Shown here: positions 34,728 to 42,480 of the stretch, piece after piece
Position numbering within the stretch: position 1 is the stretch's first letter
Layout of the letters: each line of letters starts with the position of its first letter
The notes under the pieces: model-generated
The model's input: only the letters and a program-made list of their open reading frames with translations
Databases searched by the model: none
Told to the model about the DNA's origin: nothing
Source: Candidatus Woesearchaeota archaeon
GTDB taxonomy: Archaea; Nanobdellota; Nanobdellia; Woesearchaeales; DSVV01
Assembly (NCBI GenBank): GCA_018657385.1
Contig: JABHXF010000003.1
Location: 1-64,000, forward strand
Direction of reading: 5' to 3'
Length of the DNA: 64,000 nucleotides
Program-made: the position numbers and the translations under genes

Positions 34728-35237
34728 ATGACAAACAATAACGATCAAAGTGAAATACAACAATCTAATAGTATTTGTGGTGTGTTGGGAAAATTAAAAG
34801 ATGGCTATAAAGGGTTAGACATAAAGGAAAAGTTAGCTCTGTACATAGTAGCTGGATGTTTTGTGTCAACTGCTTCAGTAATTACTATTGCTTGTTTATC
34901 TGAATCACCTAAAATACCTTATGTTGAATCTTTTTTTGGTTACAAAGTAGATAAAAGGGCAATAGATATGCTAAATATTATTGCTGATTTTTATGATGGG
35001 GTTCCTATTAAAGCTGATATGAAACCAGATGGTGGTATTGATCTTAGTGCAGAATCAAATTTAGACCAAAGAACAGGGGGGTGCCTCCTTACTACTTATA
35101 GAAATGCTGACACAGGTGAGAATTATTATATCACAATGGATGAAGCTAAGGCATTATTTGAAAGAACTTTTAGGCTTAATGTTGTTGGAAATAATAATCA
35201 GAAAATGCCTGGAAGCTATTGTAAAAGAAATAGGTGA
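34728..35237 (+). CDS. Cluster 1 single-pass membrane protein with KMPGS tail
   Basis: A 169-residue protein with one hydrophobic segment near residues 38-60 (LALYIVAGCFVSTASVITIAC). A soluble domain follows. The C-terminus KMPGSYCKRNR matches that of the preceding secreted protein. The ribosome site CGAGGTAAAAA precedes the ATG. The topology suggests an N-terminal cytoplasmic part of about 37 residues and an outer domain of about 105 residues. The family is not recognised. Confidence 0.65.
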   Translation: MTNNNDQSEIQQSNSICGVLGKLKDGYKGLDIKEKLALYIVAGCFVSTASVITIACLSESPKIPYVESFFGYKVDKRAIDMLNIIADFYDGVPIKADMKPDGGIDLSAESNLDQRTGGCLLTTYRNADTGENYYITMDEAKALFERTFRLNVVGNNNQKMPGSYCKRNR

Positions 35238-35265
35238 TTAACTAATTTTTTTCGGGGAAACTAAA

Positions 35266-36471
35266 ATGGTAGAATGCAAAATATTTAATAATCCAACACA
35301 TAATTTATCAATGGAACAGTTAGATGAATTAATTTCAGCAACAACTTTAAATCAAAACTTAAATGATTGGATTATTGAAGGGATAAGGCAGCAGGCTGAT
35401 ATAGTTTCTACACCTCATAATCCTGGTCGTGTTTCAAATATTATACCTGATGATGATCTTGAAAAAATTACTAGTGGTTTGCTTGATTCTTATCATAACC
35501 CTGATTTTATCTTTAAGGTTAGGGGAGATAATATTGAATTAGTAAGAAATTTTGATTTTCATCCTATAAAAGGGATTGAAGGATATAAAAAAAATCATAA
35601 TAATCCTATTTTAAAAGCAGTATTAGATGTTTTATTTAAGTATAGGGAAAGAAATATATCTTTTTTGGAAGACGCCTATAGAAAAATTGCAGCTTATCAG
35701 ACGCCTTTTTTGTCGTCATTAAAAACAAGTGATTTAAAACCACTTTCAATATCCAAAATAGCTAAAATATTGGACCTACCAGAACATAGCACAACTTATT
35801 TTAGAATGTTGAGTAACAGGTTTATAGGAATTGATTCAGATGCTGGCAAAGTTCCTTTTTTCCCTGCAATGTTTATGGCACCTAAAGATCATTTAGTGAG
35901 TCTTTATACTGTAGCAGATGAAGTTAATAAATATTTGAGAACAGAATTTGAAAAAAATATTGAATGCTTTAATCTTGGTTTTAACAGAGGTATTGCTTAT
36001 AGTGATCAAGAAATATCTTCGTTATCTGGCAAATTAGCAAGAAGAACTATTGCAAAATATAGGCTTTTGGCAAATATTCCTGATAATTTTGAAAGAGTTA
36101 GCTCTTACAAAAAAAGAGATAGGACTAGTCCTTATATGATTCGTACTCTTACTGATATTTATATCCATTTAGGTAAGCATATGGGGATGGAATATGAAGA
36201 AAATAAAAATGGTTTAGTTTCTGTAGATGAGATTCCAATACCTGTTGATACAAATAAGATTGATCATAGGGTTTATCTTTCTCGTAAAGAATTTAATAGG
36301 AACAGAAATGAAGTTCTTATGGATGTATACAAATCTATGCAAGGATCTGATTCTATTTATCCTCAAATTGCTGAGACTGGATTATTTACAAAATATAATG
36401 GGGCACCATTAACTAAATTAGGGGTTATGAATTTAGTTGGAAGTATTAAAAGAAATAGTGGAGGAAACTAA
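35266..36471 (+). CDS. Sigma-54 (RpoN)-like domain protein
   Basis: A 401-residue protein. Residues about 45-105 (YHNPDFIFKVRGDNIELV, then FHPIKGIEGYKKN) resemble the part of the sigma-54 core-binding domain before its helical bundle. Residues 113-203 (KYRERNISFLEDAYRKIAAY, DLKPLSISKIAKILDL, SNRFIGID, VPFFPAMF) match the rest of that domain, with its HTH-like stretch. Residues 243-275 carry YSDQEISSLSGK and ARRTIAKYRLLANIP, an almost perfect RpoN box (ARRTVAKYRE). The usual Gln-rich region I is not evident. Sigma-54 partners bacterial RNA polymerase, so an archaeal copy is surprising. About 110 C-terminal residues are extra. No AAA+ activator is nearby. Confidence 0.8.
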   Translation: MVECKIFNNPTHNLSMEQLDELISATTLNQNLNDWIIEGIRQQADIVSTPHNPGRVSNIIPDDDLEKITSGLLDSYHNPDFIFKVRGDNIELVRNFDFHPIKGIEGYKKNHNNPILKAVLDVLFKYRERNISFLEDAYRKIAAYQTPFLSSLKTSDLKPLSISKIAKILDLPEHSTTYFRMLSNRFIGIDSDAGKVPFFPAMFMAPKDHLVSLYTVADEVNKYLRTEFEKNIECFNLGFNRGIAYSDQEISSLSGKLARRTIAKYRLLANIPDNFERVSSYKKRDRTSPYMIRTLTDIYIHLGKHMGMEYEENKNGLVSVDEIPIPVDTNKIDHRVYLSRKEFNRNRNEVLMDVYKSMQGSDSIYPQIAETGLFTKYNGAPLTKLGVMNLVGSIKRNSGGN

Positions 36472-36472
36472 A

Positions 36473-37342
36473 ATGACAAGAAAAGAAATGACATTAGGTA
36501 GTCAAATATTTATGACTGGAAAAGATCAAAAAGTGCATTCATTAAATTTAGAACCAGATCAAACAAAAATTATTGTTGATGGTGATCAAAGAATAGTTGA
36601 ACTTCCTGGAAGATTAAGGGATGCACTTAAAGCTCCAGAACATGTAATGGTTTTATTAAAAGCTATTAATGCAGACCCTGGAAGTTGGGGAGCAAGAAAT
36701 ATCAAGAAAGTTTATGATGGATTAAAGTCATTTGTACATTATGATGGTCCAGGTGGTGGAATTGATCATGTTGTTGACTACATGGAAACAGGAAGTGGTT
36801 TTGATTCAATGTTTAGATTGGGATATAATATGAGTACAAGTGCTGATGGGATTATTAATGTACTTGGTATTAATCTTGTTGGTATTGAACCAAGAGATGG
36901 TTATAATCTAACAAAAAATGAACTTGAAAGATTTGTTGGAGAAAATAGAACTTTTCATGGCTTTTTTGAACAAGTAAATTATGAAAATGTTAATATGTCT
37001 GTTTCAAAAGATGTTAATTTAGTTATGCATTATGATGTTTTTAATGAAGGCTGGCATGTTTCATGGGAAACAAAGAATGATAATGGTAACTTTACTTATA
37101 AAATTTTTGAACAAGATAATAGACTACATTATGGTGTACATTCAGGATTTAGAAAAAATAATATCAAAGTTCTTGAATCAGAATATCAAATGTGGAGATC
37201 TGTTGATGGTCATCTTAGTATAATTTCATATGTTAATGATGGTAATAAAATCTATTTAAAAAACATAGGTCCAGAACAAGTTGACATGAAGTTACGTAAG
37301 GCAGATGATTCAGTCTTAAGACAAATGAAAAACTTAGATTAA
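36473..37342 (+). CDS. Uncharacterised last gene of cluster 1
   Basis: A 289-residue protein starting at ATG 36473 with GGAGG at 36460-36464. The ATG follows the sigma-54-like gene's stop directly. The second half is strand-rich (VNLVMHYDVF, then GWHVSWETKND and NFTYKIFEQDN), suggesting a beta-sandwich or barrel. There is no signal peptide or membrane segment. Gly-rich YDGPGGGIDHVVDY lies near the middle. The family is not recognised. It closes the cluster and is convergent with AbrB-PhoU regulator 2. Confidence 0.65.
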   Translation: MTRKEMTLGSQIFMTGKDQKVHSLNLEPDQTKIIVDGDQRIVELPGRLRDALKAPEHVMVLLKAINADPGSWGARNIKKVYDGLKSFVHYDGPGGGIDHVVDYMETGSGFDSMFRLGYNMSTSADGIINVLGINLVGIEPRDGYNLTKNELERFVGENRTFHGFFEQVNYENVNMSVSKDVNLVMHYDVFNEGWHVSWETKNDNGNFTYKIFEQDNRLHYGVHSGFRKNNIKVLESEYQMWRSVDGHLSIISYVNDGNKIYLKNIGPEQVDMKLRKADDSVLRQMKNLD

Positions 37343-37349
37343 CACTCAA

Positions 37350-37400
37350 ACGTGTTTGGCAGAGTGGGGGCTGGGAGAGATCCTGGCTTTCTCTTATTTT
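37350..37400. terminator. Possible terminator between convergent genes
   Basis: A G-rich stretch with GGGAGAGATCC followed by GGCTTTCTCTTATTTT can form a short stem (GAGA with TCTC) ending in a T-rich run. It lies between the end of cluster 1 and the end of regulator 2. The stem is weak. Confidence 0.3.
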
Positions 37401-38275
37401 ATCAATACACTTACTATTCTAGAGCTTAGACTAAACATAAATTCCATAACAACAGATAATGCAGGAGGATATTCTCTGCTAATGTAAAGTTTGTCTCTTT
37501 CTGCTGCCATTAAATCATGCATTTTTAATGCACTTGTAATATCAGATTTAAGGTAAGATTTTTGTAATTGTGAAAACCATTTTTCTATTTTAATTAAGTA
37601 ATTTTTTGTTTCTTTTTTGAATTTAGGGCTTAATTTATTATAGGAAGAACAAAACCTACTTAAAATACTTGTAATCTTTTTATGCAATAATATTATTATG
37701 TTGTATTCATATGATTTACTTTTTCCAAAATTTGTTGAGAAAATTATTCTTCTGCAATAATTACCTTGTTTTGTAACTGCTTTTTTTAATTCCTTTATTT
37801 CTTCAATATGTGAAACATCGCCTTCAAATAATTCTATTGCTTTAGTTATTTGATAATGGGTTGTGATGAATATTTTGTTGATTATTTTTTCAACATCTTC
37901 AATATTTTCAGAAGCTACATTTTTTATCTCTATTTTATTATCAGATTGGTCTGTAACAACTAAACCAACTAAACTTCCAACTAATTTATTTACTTTAACT
38001 ATTTTAAAAGGCTTTTTTGATATTAGTATTATTGTTTCAAAACCTTGCCAATATGCTGAAACAAGAGCAATTTTTAGTGAGTTATCATTCATTTCTGTTG
38101 TATTAATTGTTATTTTTTCATTTTTTATAATTTTTTCAGGAGTGATCATCAAAGTATTTCCATCTTCTTCTACATCAATCTCATCTCCTGGCTTTAGATT
38201 AAGTCTCTCACTCCATTTTTTAGGAACATAAAATGTTAGCCCACCTAATCCTTGTTTTATTAGCTTTCTTCTCAT
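37394..38275 (-). CDS. AbrB-PhoU-type regulator 2
   Basis: A 293-residue paralogue of the protein at 28520-29422. It starts RRKLIKQGLGGLTFYVPKKW and continues LKPGDEIDVEEDGNTLMI, an AbrB-type DNA-binding domain. A PhoU-like helical region makes up the rest. It is divergent from cluster 2 (38399 onward), as regulator 1 is from cluster 1. I infer that each regulator controls the cluster it faces, although cross-regulation is possible because their DNA-binding domains are similar. Confidence 0.82.
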   Translation of the reverse strand: MRRKLIKQGLGGLTFYVPKKWSERLNLKPGDEIDVEEDGNTLMITPEKIIKNEKITINTTEMNDNSLKIALVSAYWQGFETIILISKKPFKIVKVNKLVGSLVGLVVTDQSDNKIEIKNVASENIEDVEKIINKIFITTHYQITKAIELFEGDVSHIEEIKELKKAVTKQGNYCRRIIFSTNFGKSKSYEYNIIILLHKKITSILSRFCSSYNKLSPKFKKETKNYLIKIEKWFSQLQKSYLKSDITSALKMHDLMAAERDKLYISREYPPALSVVMEFMFSLSSRIVSVLIK

Positions 38276-38318
38276 ATTTTATGGTATTATTCTTGTATAT
38301 TTAAATCTTTCGTTTTTA

Positions 38319-38340
38319 ATATTATTAATATTAATAATAT
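38319..38340. promoter_or_regulatory. Perfect 22-bp AT palindrome between regulator 2 and cluster 2
   Basis: ATATTATTAAT and its exact complement make a perfect 22-bp palindrome 59 bases before the first gene of cluster 2. It overlaps AT-rich sequence that could serve as TATA boxes. It is a candidate operator for the adjacent AbrB-type regulator. Confidence 0.45.
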
Positions 38341-38398
38341 CAAAAACATATTAATAATCTCCTTTGTTGTAACTTGTTAGTGAGTGTGGGGTGGAATA

Positions 38399-38701
38399 AT
38401 GACTAAATCAAACAGAAAATTAGAAGCTTTGGTTGCAACTTTATTGATAGCTGGAACAGCAGCAATGCCTGGTTGTTTACCAAAAAGAGTTAGTATTGGT
38501 GTTCCTGTTTCATACTATTGGAGTTGTCATAGGCATGGATATAACGAACATTGTCATTTAACCAATGGTAAACATAAACATAAAGTAGATAATCAGAATC
38601 ATAAAAAAAAGCAAGGTTGTCATGTATATTATAATCAACTTGGGTACATAAAAAAATGTCATTTTCGTAAAGGCAAACATAAACATTATCGAGGTAAATA
38701 A
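38399..38701 (+). CDS. Lipoprotein-like protein with duplicated Cys/His motif
   Basis: A protein of 100 residues starting at ATG 38399 after GGGGTGGAATA. A hydrophobic signal (LEALVATLLIAGTAAMPGC) ends in a lipobox-like PGC. The mature part has two copies of a metal-binding-like motif: SCHRHGYNEHCHLTNGKHKHK and GCHVYYNQLGYIKKCHFRKG. The pattern is C-H-x(3-7)-x-C-H-x(3)-G-K-H-K-H. Many His and Cys residues suggest zinc or copper binding outside the cell. The family is not recognised. It is the first gene of cluster 2. Confidence 0.68.
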   Translation: MTKSNRKLEALVATLLIAGTAAMPGCLPKRVSIGVPVSYYWSCHRHGYNEHCHLTNGKHKHKVDNQNHKKKQGCHVYYNQLGYIKKCHFRKGKHKHYRGK

Positions 38702-38703
38702 AA

Positions 38704-39156
38704 ATGATGCCAGAAGAATTAAGTTCATATAAAAAAAATATGCAAGCAGGTGGAGAATTTAGGAAAGCTTGGGAGCATAAAGAAGTAGGTAGTTGGTATA
38801 GTCCAAATACTACAAAAGCAAAAGTAATGGGTGGTTTGTTGTTATTCTTAACAGCAATGGTTGGATTAAAAAATTGTGATAGATTATACCAAAATGATGC
38901 TGAAAAAGCTGAAAACAGTTCAATTTTAGGAAATACAACAGGTTTAGAATTAGTTTTAGAAGAAAAAACTTTTGATGAATCTGATAGGTTAGTATTTGCT
39001 GAAAAACATTTTGATGATGGGAAACATATAATGATGGATAGGAAGTATAATGCTAATGGTGGCTATACTGAAACAGTCCAAGAATATCAATCAAGTTTGT
39101 TAGTTAAAACTACTGAAACATCATATAATGCAAATGGTCAACCTTTACAAAAATAA
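38704..39156 (+). CDS. Cluster 2 single-pass membrane protein
   Basis: A 150-residue protein with a hydrophobic segment near residues 42-58 (VMGGLLLFLTAMVGL) after a soluble N-terminus. The remainder is hydrophilic and probably strand-rich (YNANGGYTETVQEYQ and TSYNANGQP form a short internal repeat like those in YD/MORN-like proteins). It starts two bases after the preceding stop. The family is not recognised. Confidence 0.6.
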   Translation: MMPEELSSYKKNMQAGGEFRKAWEHKEVGSWYSPNTTKAKVMGGLLLFLTAMVGLKNCDRLYQNDAEKAENSSILGNTTGLELVLEEKTFDESDRLVFAEKHFDDGKHIMMDRKYNANGGYTETVQEYQSSLLVKTTETSYNANGQPLQK

Positions 39157-39170
39157 TATAGGTGAAAAAA

Positions 39171-39545
39171 ATGATGGATGATAATATAGAAAGTAAAATA
39201 GATTGTAAAATTGATGAGAAAGTAGAGATAAAATCTTACAATAATGGAGTTTACAATTCATTAAAAAATATGTTTTATGTTGCATTAGGTACATTATTAC
39301 TTTCAAGCTGTGCAACAACATTAAAACCAGAAGTAAAAGAAATTAATAATGGTATTTTTGCTAGAGCTTGTTCTAGTATGGGTGATGTTTCTACTAAAAG
39401 AGATATGACTGAATATGAAGCTAAAACAATGATTGCTGATTATTTAACAGAGGGTAAAGGTGGCGAAATAACATTAAGTGGAACAATGACAAGATACAAA
39501 AGACAAGGCGATAAAATCTGTGCTGAGGTTTATATGAAAAGATGA
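39171..39545 (+). CDS. Small lipoprotein-like protein
   Basis: A protein of 124 residues. I use the ATG at 39171; a GTG at 39162 is possible but is probably part of the ribosome site GGTGA. A hydrophobic segment ALGTLLLSSCATT has a lipobox-like LSSC, although the preceding soluble N-terminus of about 35 residues is long for a lipoprotein signal. The mature part has ACSSMGDVSTKRDMTEYEA and a likely strand-rich end. Its 3' end overlaps the next gene by four bases. Confidence 0.6.
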   Translation: MMDDNIESKIDCKIDEKVEIKSYNNGVYNSLKNMFYVALGTLLLSSCATTLKPEVKEINNGIFARACSSMGDVSTKRDMTEYEAKTMIADYLTEGKGGEITLSGTMTRYKRQGDKICAEVYMKR

Positions 39546-40375
39546 TAATCAAACCAACACCTGAATCATTTCAGGGATTAGAAAATACAATTACAGAATC
39601 AACTGGATTAGTTGATGATCAGGGAAGAGAAATAGTTAAGAAACATGAAGTAGGTTGTGAACTACCTATTTTTGCTAGAAGAACATATCAAAAAGGTGAA
39701 GATGATTTGTTAGTTGAAGCAGTTGATAGTTTTATTGGATTTGATGAATCTGGAAAACCTGAAGATATGCCTGAATATTTCAAACAAAGACATCCTGTTA
39801 TGCAAAAACTAATCGTTGGTGCAGTCTATGGATTAGCAGCATTAGCAGTTTTTGGAGTTGTATTGCCTGGTTGTAGTGGAGTTACAACCAATACTAAAAC
39901 TAAAGTTACTAATTTTGATCTTAAATTTGGTTATGCAACAACATCTATGGATAGTCCTAATTCTTCTAATGATGATGATGTAAGGGTTCATGGTATCTAT
40001 TTGGGTGGAAAAGGTTTCATTGATGAAAAAGCTTCAGTATATTATGGAGATGGATTAAACACTAGATTAATTTCAAAATCAAACATTAGATATTCACAAG
40101 AACTAACAGGGATGACTACTTTTGGAGAAAATTCATTATTTGAAATGGGTTATAATATTGGCGTTGGTTTTTATTCACCAAAAGCAAAATCAAGTGCTGA
40201 AATAATTATAGGGCTACCAAGAATTGGTGCAACTTCTGGAAATAATGTTATGTGGACTCCTAAAGTTGGATTAGCTTTTAGTTATGGGCCTGTAGATGCA
40301 GAAATTAGTTTTGATTTCAAAGTTGGAAAAGAATATGATTTTGGAATGGGTGCAATGGTTGGAGTAGGTATTTAA
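39542..40375 (+). CDS. Membrane-anchored protein with barrel-like C-terminus
   Basis: A 277-residue protein. About 85 soluble residues precede a hydrophobic segment (LIVGAVYGLAALAVFGVVLPGC) that ends in a lipobox-like PGC. The C-terminal 170 residues alternate polar and hydrophobic residues with many Gly and aromatic positions (FDLKFGYATTS, VHGIYLGGKGFI, EMGYNIGVGFYS, FSYGPVDAEISFDF), as in outer-membrane beta-barrels or extracellular beta-sandwiches. Archaea with one membrane do not normally have such barrels, so a secreted beta fold is more likely. It overlaps the previous gene in ATGA. Confidence 0.6.
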   Translation: MIIKPTPESFQGLENTITESTGLVDDQGREIVKKHEVGCELPIFARRTYQKGEDDLLVEAVDSFIGFDESGKPEDMPEYFKQRHPVMQKLIVGAVYGLAALAVFGVVLPGCSGVTTNTKTKVTNFDLKFGYATTSMDSPNSSNDDDVRVHGIYLGGKGFIDEKASVYYGDGLNTRLISKSNIRYSQELTGMTTFGENSLFEMGYNIGVGFYSPKAKSSAEIIIGLPRIGATSGNNVMWTPKVGLAFSYGPVDAEISFDFKVGKEYDFGMGAMVGVGI

Positions 40376-40388
40376 TGAGGTAATAAAA

Positions 40389-41243
40389 ATGACAAATAAT
40401 AGTAGAAGAAAATTCATAAAACAAATATTAGCAGGAACAGTAGCAGTTGCAACTTCAGGAGTAACAAGTAAAGTATTTGCTGAAGTGTATGATGATGGAC
40501 CAACAAAAAAAGAAAAGTTAGCACATGTAATTGAATGTTTAAAAAACATTGATAACTATGATTTAAGAATAACAAAATATGCTTCTAAACAATTACCTAT
40601 TGGTTTTATTGCAAAATTAGATGTTGATTTTGTTGATGTTATTACTAATAAATCATGTGATATTAGTTTTGGTGTAAATACTAATGAATACTCATCATCT
40701 TATTTCCCCCATGCCATCTTATCAGGTGGGGAAATTTATATAGATGGTGAAGTTTGTGCTAAGTATCAGGATGAGTTTGTTAAATTAAGGGATTTTTATG
40801 TTGCTGAACATATAGCAGATCTAAGAAAAAATGTTGCTGAAAACAGATTTGGACTTGATAGTGAAGTAAAAGATACTGTTTTTTCATGTACAAAAGATTA
40901 TTTATCCTTATATACTAAGAAGAAGATTGGTAACTACTATTTTAGGTTGATTTATACACTTCTTGATACAAATGGAGATGGAACACCTGATGAATTAATT
41001 ATTAGGCAAAGACCAGAATATGGTAAGGATTCAAAAGTTATTCTTCACACTTTGCGTGATCCTAATTTTTTAGGTACGAAAAGTAATCCTGGTTTATATG
41101 ATGGTCTATTTAAAGAAGTTTATGACCATCTTCAAAGAGAGACTAATATAGGTAAATCAGTTCCATCTGATAAGGCTCTTGAGAAAGAATTAGAAAACAC
41201 ATTAGATAAAGCATTAGAAGACACAATGATGAAAATGCGTTAA
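40389..41243 (+). CDS. Tat-exported protein with calcium-binding-like loop
   Basis: A 284-residue protein. The N-terminus NNSRRKFIKQILAGTVAVA is a twin-arginine signal, predicting export of a folded protein, with cleavage likely after VFA. The mature part contains DTNGDGTPDEL, an EF-hand/dockerin-like calcium loop. No enzyme motif is visible. The end is helical and charged. It is the last gene of cluster 2 and starts 13 bases after the preceding stop with GAGGTAA as ribosome site. Confidence 0.7.
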   Translation: MTNNSRRKFIKQILAGTVAVATSGVTSKVFAEVYDDGPTKKEKLAHVIECLKNIDNYDLRITKYASKQLPIGFIAKLDVDFVDVITNKSCDISFGVNTNEYSSSYFPHAILSGGEIYIDGEVCAKYQDEFVKLRDFYVAEHIADLRKNVAENRFGLDSEVKDTVFSCTKDYLSLYTKKKIGNYYFRLIYTLLDTNGDGTPDELIIRQRPEYGKDSKVILHTLRDPNFLGTKSNPGLYDGLFKEVYDHLQRETNIGKSVPSDKALEKELENTLDKALEDTMMKMR

Positions 41244-41350
41244 TTTTTTTATTTTTATTTTAATAATTCATTTTTCTGTGTAAATTTCTGTTGTAGCTAT
41301 CAAGACAGCACTTCTTAATATAGTTCTAATGCCTATATTATTAATAGAAG

Positions 41351-41428
41351 GCAAGAAACAACATGGCCGGGCGAGCCGATAGGCGAGTAGGACTTTAGTA
41401 CGTCCGTGCCTTTGTTGTTGTTTTTTGC
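41351..41428 (+). ncRNA. Structured repeat element, copy 4 (shortened)
   Basis: GCAAGAAACAACA and TGTTGTTGTTTTTTGC pair as outer arms. GGCCGGGCGAG, then GCC-GATA-GGC as hairpin 1, GCGAGTAGGAC, and ACGTCCGTGCC follow. Compared with the others, the TCTGT block and part of hairpin 2 are deleted. It lies about 110 bases after the end of cluster 2. The rest of 41244-41499 is AT-rich with no gene seen. Confidence 0.6.
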
Positions 41429-41499
41429 ATAATTATCAGATAAAACCAAAATTACATAGGTTTAAATAACATTACTAAGAGCAGATAAGTCTTATCAAA

Positions 41500-41601
41500 A
41501 TGATATGCAAACATTGTGAATTTAAAATGAATACAAAAGTAAGAGATGATGTATTTAGATCTATATGTTTCTGTCCTGTTTGCTTAAGAAGATTGAAGTA
41601 A
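41500..41601 (+). CDS. 33-aa zinc-ribbon-like microprotein
   Basis: A small ORF reading MICKHCEFKMNT, then KVRDDVFRS and ICFCPVCLRRLK. Two CxxC knuckles (CKHC and CPVC) about 19 residues apart fit a minimal zinc ribbon, like the CPxCG micro-proteins known in haloarchaea. A TATA-like TTTAAATAAC lies about 35 bases upstream, suggesting a leaderless gene. It ends one base before the convergent gene. The small size leaves some doubt, but the paired Cys motifs argue against chance. Confidence 0.6.
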   Translation: MICKHCEFKMNTKVRDDVFRSICFCPVCLRRLK

Positions 41602-41602
41602 G

Positions 41603-42223
41603 TTATCTTAACATTGTTTCTGCTAATATTTTTGTAATCATATAATGTTCAGGAACATGTGATTTATCAGCATTTATTTCAAGCTGTGCAATCTGCACTT
41701 TATTAGAAGATGCATCATAACTATTTTTGTTACCTTTTACATAATTTGGATTATTATATCTTTTATGTACACCTCTAATCTCTTGCCCACCAGTAAATTT
41801 AATATTATCATCAAATATTACTCCATGCTCATCTAATCTTTCTTTAAACATTCCTTTTAATGCAATATCTAAAGATTGATCACTTAATGTCCCTAATTCA
41901 ACTAAATTTCTATCTTTTGGTTCTGCTACTCTTATTTTATGTTTTCTTCGATGTAATGAGATTATCCCTGCTCTTCCATAATATGCAACAATATTATCAA
42001 TTATTCCATACATTGCATCTTGAGTTCCTCTCCAACAAGTTTCTCTATCTCCATGGTAAATAAATGCATATGTTCCTAAGTCTTGATGTAGTTTTCTTGC
42101 AATTTCTACTGTATTTCTTTCTTTGTTATGTATAGCAACAGCTATTACTGGCAATCCCCCATAAAGAATTGTAATCTTATCTGTTTGTATACCAATGTCT
42201 ATAGCTGGCTCTGACATAATCAT
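41603..42223 (-). CDS. Uncharacterised archaeal protein
   Basis: A 206-residue soluble protein. It begins SEPAIDIGIQTDKITILYGG and has VIAVAIHNKERNTVEIARKL, then IIDNIVAYYGRAGIISLHRR and a late VQIAQLEINADKSHV. The alternation of strands and helices, with conserved-looking HN, H and E residues, is loosely reminiscent of N-formylglutamate amidohydrolase-like zinc enzymes. I cannot confirm that. It has no signal peptide. It lies between the zinc-ribbon microprotein and a tRNA gene on the same strand. Confidence 0.6.
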   Translation of the reverse strand: MIMSEPAIDIGIQTDKITILYGGLPVIAVAIHNKERNTVEIARKLHQDLGTYAFIYHGDRETCWRGTQDAMYGIIDNIVAYYGRAGIISLHRRKHKIRVAEPKDRNLVELGTLSDQSLDIALKGMFKERLDEHGVIFDDNIKFTGGQEIRGVHKRYNNPNYVKGNKNSYDASSNKVQIAQLEINADKSHVPEHYMITKILAETMLR

Positions 42224-42286
42224 TTGTATGTGTTAGGGATTAATAAAGAAGTGTAGTAGTTTAGAGTACAACAGAGAAATAAATAA

Positions 42287-42375
42287 CGGACCTGGGGAGA
42301 TTCGAACTCCCGACCTACTGCTTTCTTCACAATGTGTAGGAGGCAGTCGCCCGATCCAGACTAGGCCACAGGTCC
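42287..42375 (-). tRNA. tRNA-Arg(CCT) with 14-nt intron
   Basis: Read on the minus strand: acceptor GGACCTG pairs with CAGGTCC, the D arm is GCCTAGTCTGGATCGGGC, the anticodon stem is ACTGC/GCAGT, and the T arm is GGGAG-TTCGAAT-CTCCC. The anticodon loop is CTCCTA, then 14 extra bases (CACATTGTGAAGAA), then A. The intron therefore lies after position 37, the canonical archaeal site. The anticodon is CCT (Arg, codon AGG). The CCA end is not encoded. Confidence 0.93.
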
Positions 42376-42480
42376 ATTTAGATAAGAAAAATGCTTGTTT
42401 ATTTATATAATTTTCCAGCTAGAAAATCCACAAACTATATATATTAAATAAAATCTAATACATCAAAACGAGGTGTTAAT

